A stretch of DNA of 6,458 nt from Methanomassiliicoccaceae archaeon UBA537 (GTDB taxonomy: Archaea; Thermoplasmatota; Thermoplasmata; Methanomassiliicoccales; Methanomethylophilaceae): contig DATC01000035.1 in assembly GCA_002504495.1 (NCBI GenBank), forward strand, positions 8,464 through 14,921. Reading direction: 5' to 3'. Under the pieces are notes generated by a model, which was not told where the DNA came from, did not search any database, and worked only from the letters and a program-made list of their open reading frames with translations. Of the stretch, positions 5,109 through 6,458 are shown piece by piece (position 1 is the first letter of the stretch; the number at the start of each line of letters is the position of its first letter). Position numbers and translations under genes: made by a program.

Positions 5109-6458
5109 TCACTCCCGCGCCTTGTCGCGGTTGATCGCGGAGATCATTGCGTCTATCGACGTCTGGACCACGTCGGGTCCCACCGACCTTCCGGTCGAGA
5201 GCGCGTTCTCCTTGCGCTCGTTGTTGCGGACCATCACGGTGGCCTCGCATAGGGAGCTGGATGTGCCGTTTATGGCGGCCAGCTTGTATTCGGCGAGGGT
5301 GTAGCTGTCGCCGACGGCCTCGGCTATCGCCTTGATCGCCGCGTCGACGGGACCGACTCCGACCTCGGCGACGGTCCTCTTCTCGCCGTTCACGGTGAGG
5401 TTCACCGTGGCGGTGCTCGTCACGCCCTTGCCGGTGAGGACGGCGATGCCGTCCAGCCTGACGGCGGCCTCTCCCTCGCGGACGTTGCGGAGGATGTGGT
5501 CGACCAGCGCCATGAGCTCGGCGTCGTCGATCTCCTTCTCGCCCACGGCAGCCTCCTTGATGGCCTCCATGAGCTCGGGCATCCTATCCTCGGGGAACGA
5601 GATGCCGAGGGCGTCCAGCCTTCCGCGGACCGAGTGCTCGCCGGAGTGCTTTCCTATGACGATGTGGCGGTCCACACCGACGAGCTCGGGCTTGAGGGGC
5701 TCGTAGGTGAAGGCGTTGTTCATCACGCCATGCACATGTATGCCGGACTCGTGGGCGAAAGCGTTGCGCCCGACGAGGGGCTTGTTGAACGCGATCGGGA
5801 ACCCGGTGGTGCGCTCGATGAGCCTGGAGACGGGACCGATCTTGGAGAGATCTACGGTCTCGACGCCGTAGTTGGCGTAGAGGTTGATCGCAGCCTCCTC
5901 CAAGGACGCGTTGCCGGTCCTCTCGCCTATGCCGTTGACCGTCGCCTGGACGATGGTGGCTCCCGCCTCCACCGCGGCCATGGTGTTGGCCACGGCCAAT
6001 CCGAGGTCGTTGTGGCAGTGGACGCTGATCGGCACCTTGATCTCCTCGGCGATCGCCTTGATCAGATAGGACATCCCCTGAGGGACGATGACTCCCACGG
6101 TGTCGGGGACGTTGATGGCGCATGCGCCGGCGTCTACGACGGCCTTGTACACCTCGAGGAGGTAGTCGAGCTCGGTGCGGGTAGCGTCCTCGCAGCTGAA
6201 CTGGACTTCGAGCCCTCTCTCCTTGGCGTACTCGACTGTGTCGACGGCCCTCTCGATGATCTGCTCCTTGGACATCTTGAGCTTGAAGTCCCTGTGCAGA
6301 GGAGAGGTCCCTATGAACGTGTGGACGTAGTCGACGCCCGTGTCGGCGACGGCGTCGATGTCCTTGCGGACGGAACGCGCGAGGCTCAGCACCTGCGCGT
6401 GGAGCCCGAGGTCCTCGATCCTGCGGATGGTGTCCCGCTCGATGTCGCTGGACACGGC
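5109..6458 (-). CDS. leuA: 2-isopropylmalate synthase, N-terminus outside the window
   Basis: The frame is open to the right edge (the codon before the GTG at 6455 is GCC), so the gene is cut; 449 residues are visible. Roughly 50-60 residues are missing, including the 'DTTLRDGEQ' opening of the catalytic TIM barrel, so the GTG is not the start. The enzyme condenses acetyl-CoA with 2-oxoisovalerate, the first committed leucine step, in the cytoplasm. Counting from the GTG: 'VHTFIGTSPLHRDFKLKMS' (44-62), metal-binding 'HCHNDLGLAVANT' (146-158), 'NGIGERTGNASLEE' (174-187) and 'ESGIHVHGV' (236-244). Residues from about 330 form the LeuA dimer/allosteric domain, with 'GVGPVDAAIKAI' (366-377), which normally binds leucine for feedback inhibition. 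That domain argues against short homocitrate synthase-like AksA; citramalate synthase (CimA) also carries it and is the main alternative. Its TGA ends 5 nt before the leuC ATG. Confidence 0.88.
   Translation of the reverse strand, partial: AVSSDIERDTIRRIEDLGLHAQVLSLARSVRKDIDAVADTGVDYVHTFIGTSPLHRDFKLKMSKEQIIERAVDTVEYAKERGLEVQFSCEDATRTELDYLLEVYKAVVDAGACAINVPDTVGVIVPQGMSYLIKAIAEEIKVPISVHCHNDLGLAVANTMAAVEAGATIVQATVNGIGERTGNASLEEAAINLYANYGVETVDLSKIGPVSRLIERTTGFPIAFNKPLVGRNAFAHESGIHVHGVMNNAFTYEPLKPELVGVDRHIVIGKHSGEHSVRGRLDALGISFPEDRMPELMEAIKEAAVGEKEIDDAELMALVDHILRNVREGEAAVRLDGIAVLTGKGVTSTATVNLTVNGEKRTVAEVGVGPVDAAIKAIAEAVGDSYTLAEYKLAAINGTSSSLCEATVMVRNNERKENALSTGRSVGPDVVQTSIDAMISAINRDKARE
5112..5116 (-). 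promoter_or_regulatory. Ribosome binding site of leuC
   Basis: GGGAG on the minus strand, followed by TGAT, lies 8 nt before the leuC ATG and touches the leuA stop codon. It supports the ATG at 5103 over the in-frame GTG at 5112, which overlaps the motif. Confidence 0.6.

Overview
The window is GC-rich and almost entirely coding. It looks archaeal: a small minus-strand gene encodes Pcc1, a KEOPS subunit of archaea and eukaryotes. The leucine genes have separate aconitase-type large (419 aa) and small (161 aa) subunits, as archaea do. A GC-rich member of Thermoplasmatota, such as Methanomassiliicoccales, would fit the gene set and coding style, but no marker here proves that. All seven genes end in TGA. 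I see no rRNA, tRNA, CRISPR array, insertion sequence or prophage gene, and no non-coding stretch longer than a few bases.

Left third, plus strand: the window opens inside an adenylate-forming ligase of the PaaK (phenylacetate-CoA ligase) type, of which only the C-terminal 103 residues are present. Its stop overlaps by 4 nt (ATGA) the start of a 581-residue protein that joins a 12-helix MATE exporter to a cytoplasmic GHKL/RsbW-like ATP-binding domain. This fusion is the most unusual item in the window.

Right two thirds, minus strand: a tight operon is read from the right edge inward as leuA (N-terminus outside the window), leuC, leuD, leuB and pcc1. LeuA condenses 2-oxoisovalerate with acetyl-CoA to 2-isopropylmalate. 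LeuCD isomerises this to 3-isopropylmalate, and LeuB oxidises it toward 2-oxoisocaproate, the leucine precursor. Junctions are 5 nt, 0 nt, a 4-nt overlap and 4 nt. Shine-Dalgarno-like motifs inside the upstream gene precede leuC, leuD and leuB. The final gene, pcc1, has none and probably relies on coupling to leuB termination.

The two units converge. The MATE fusion gene and pcc1 overlap tail to tail by 50 nt, leaving no intergenic space for terminators. The leu operon is conventional biosynthesis. The points worth a second look are the transporter-ATPase fusion and its coupling to a ligase, the antisense overlap, pcc1 inside a leucine operon, and specificity-loop residues in LeuD and LeuB that do not match the textbook forms.
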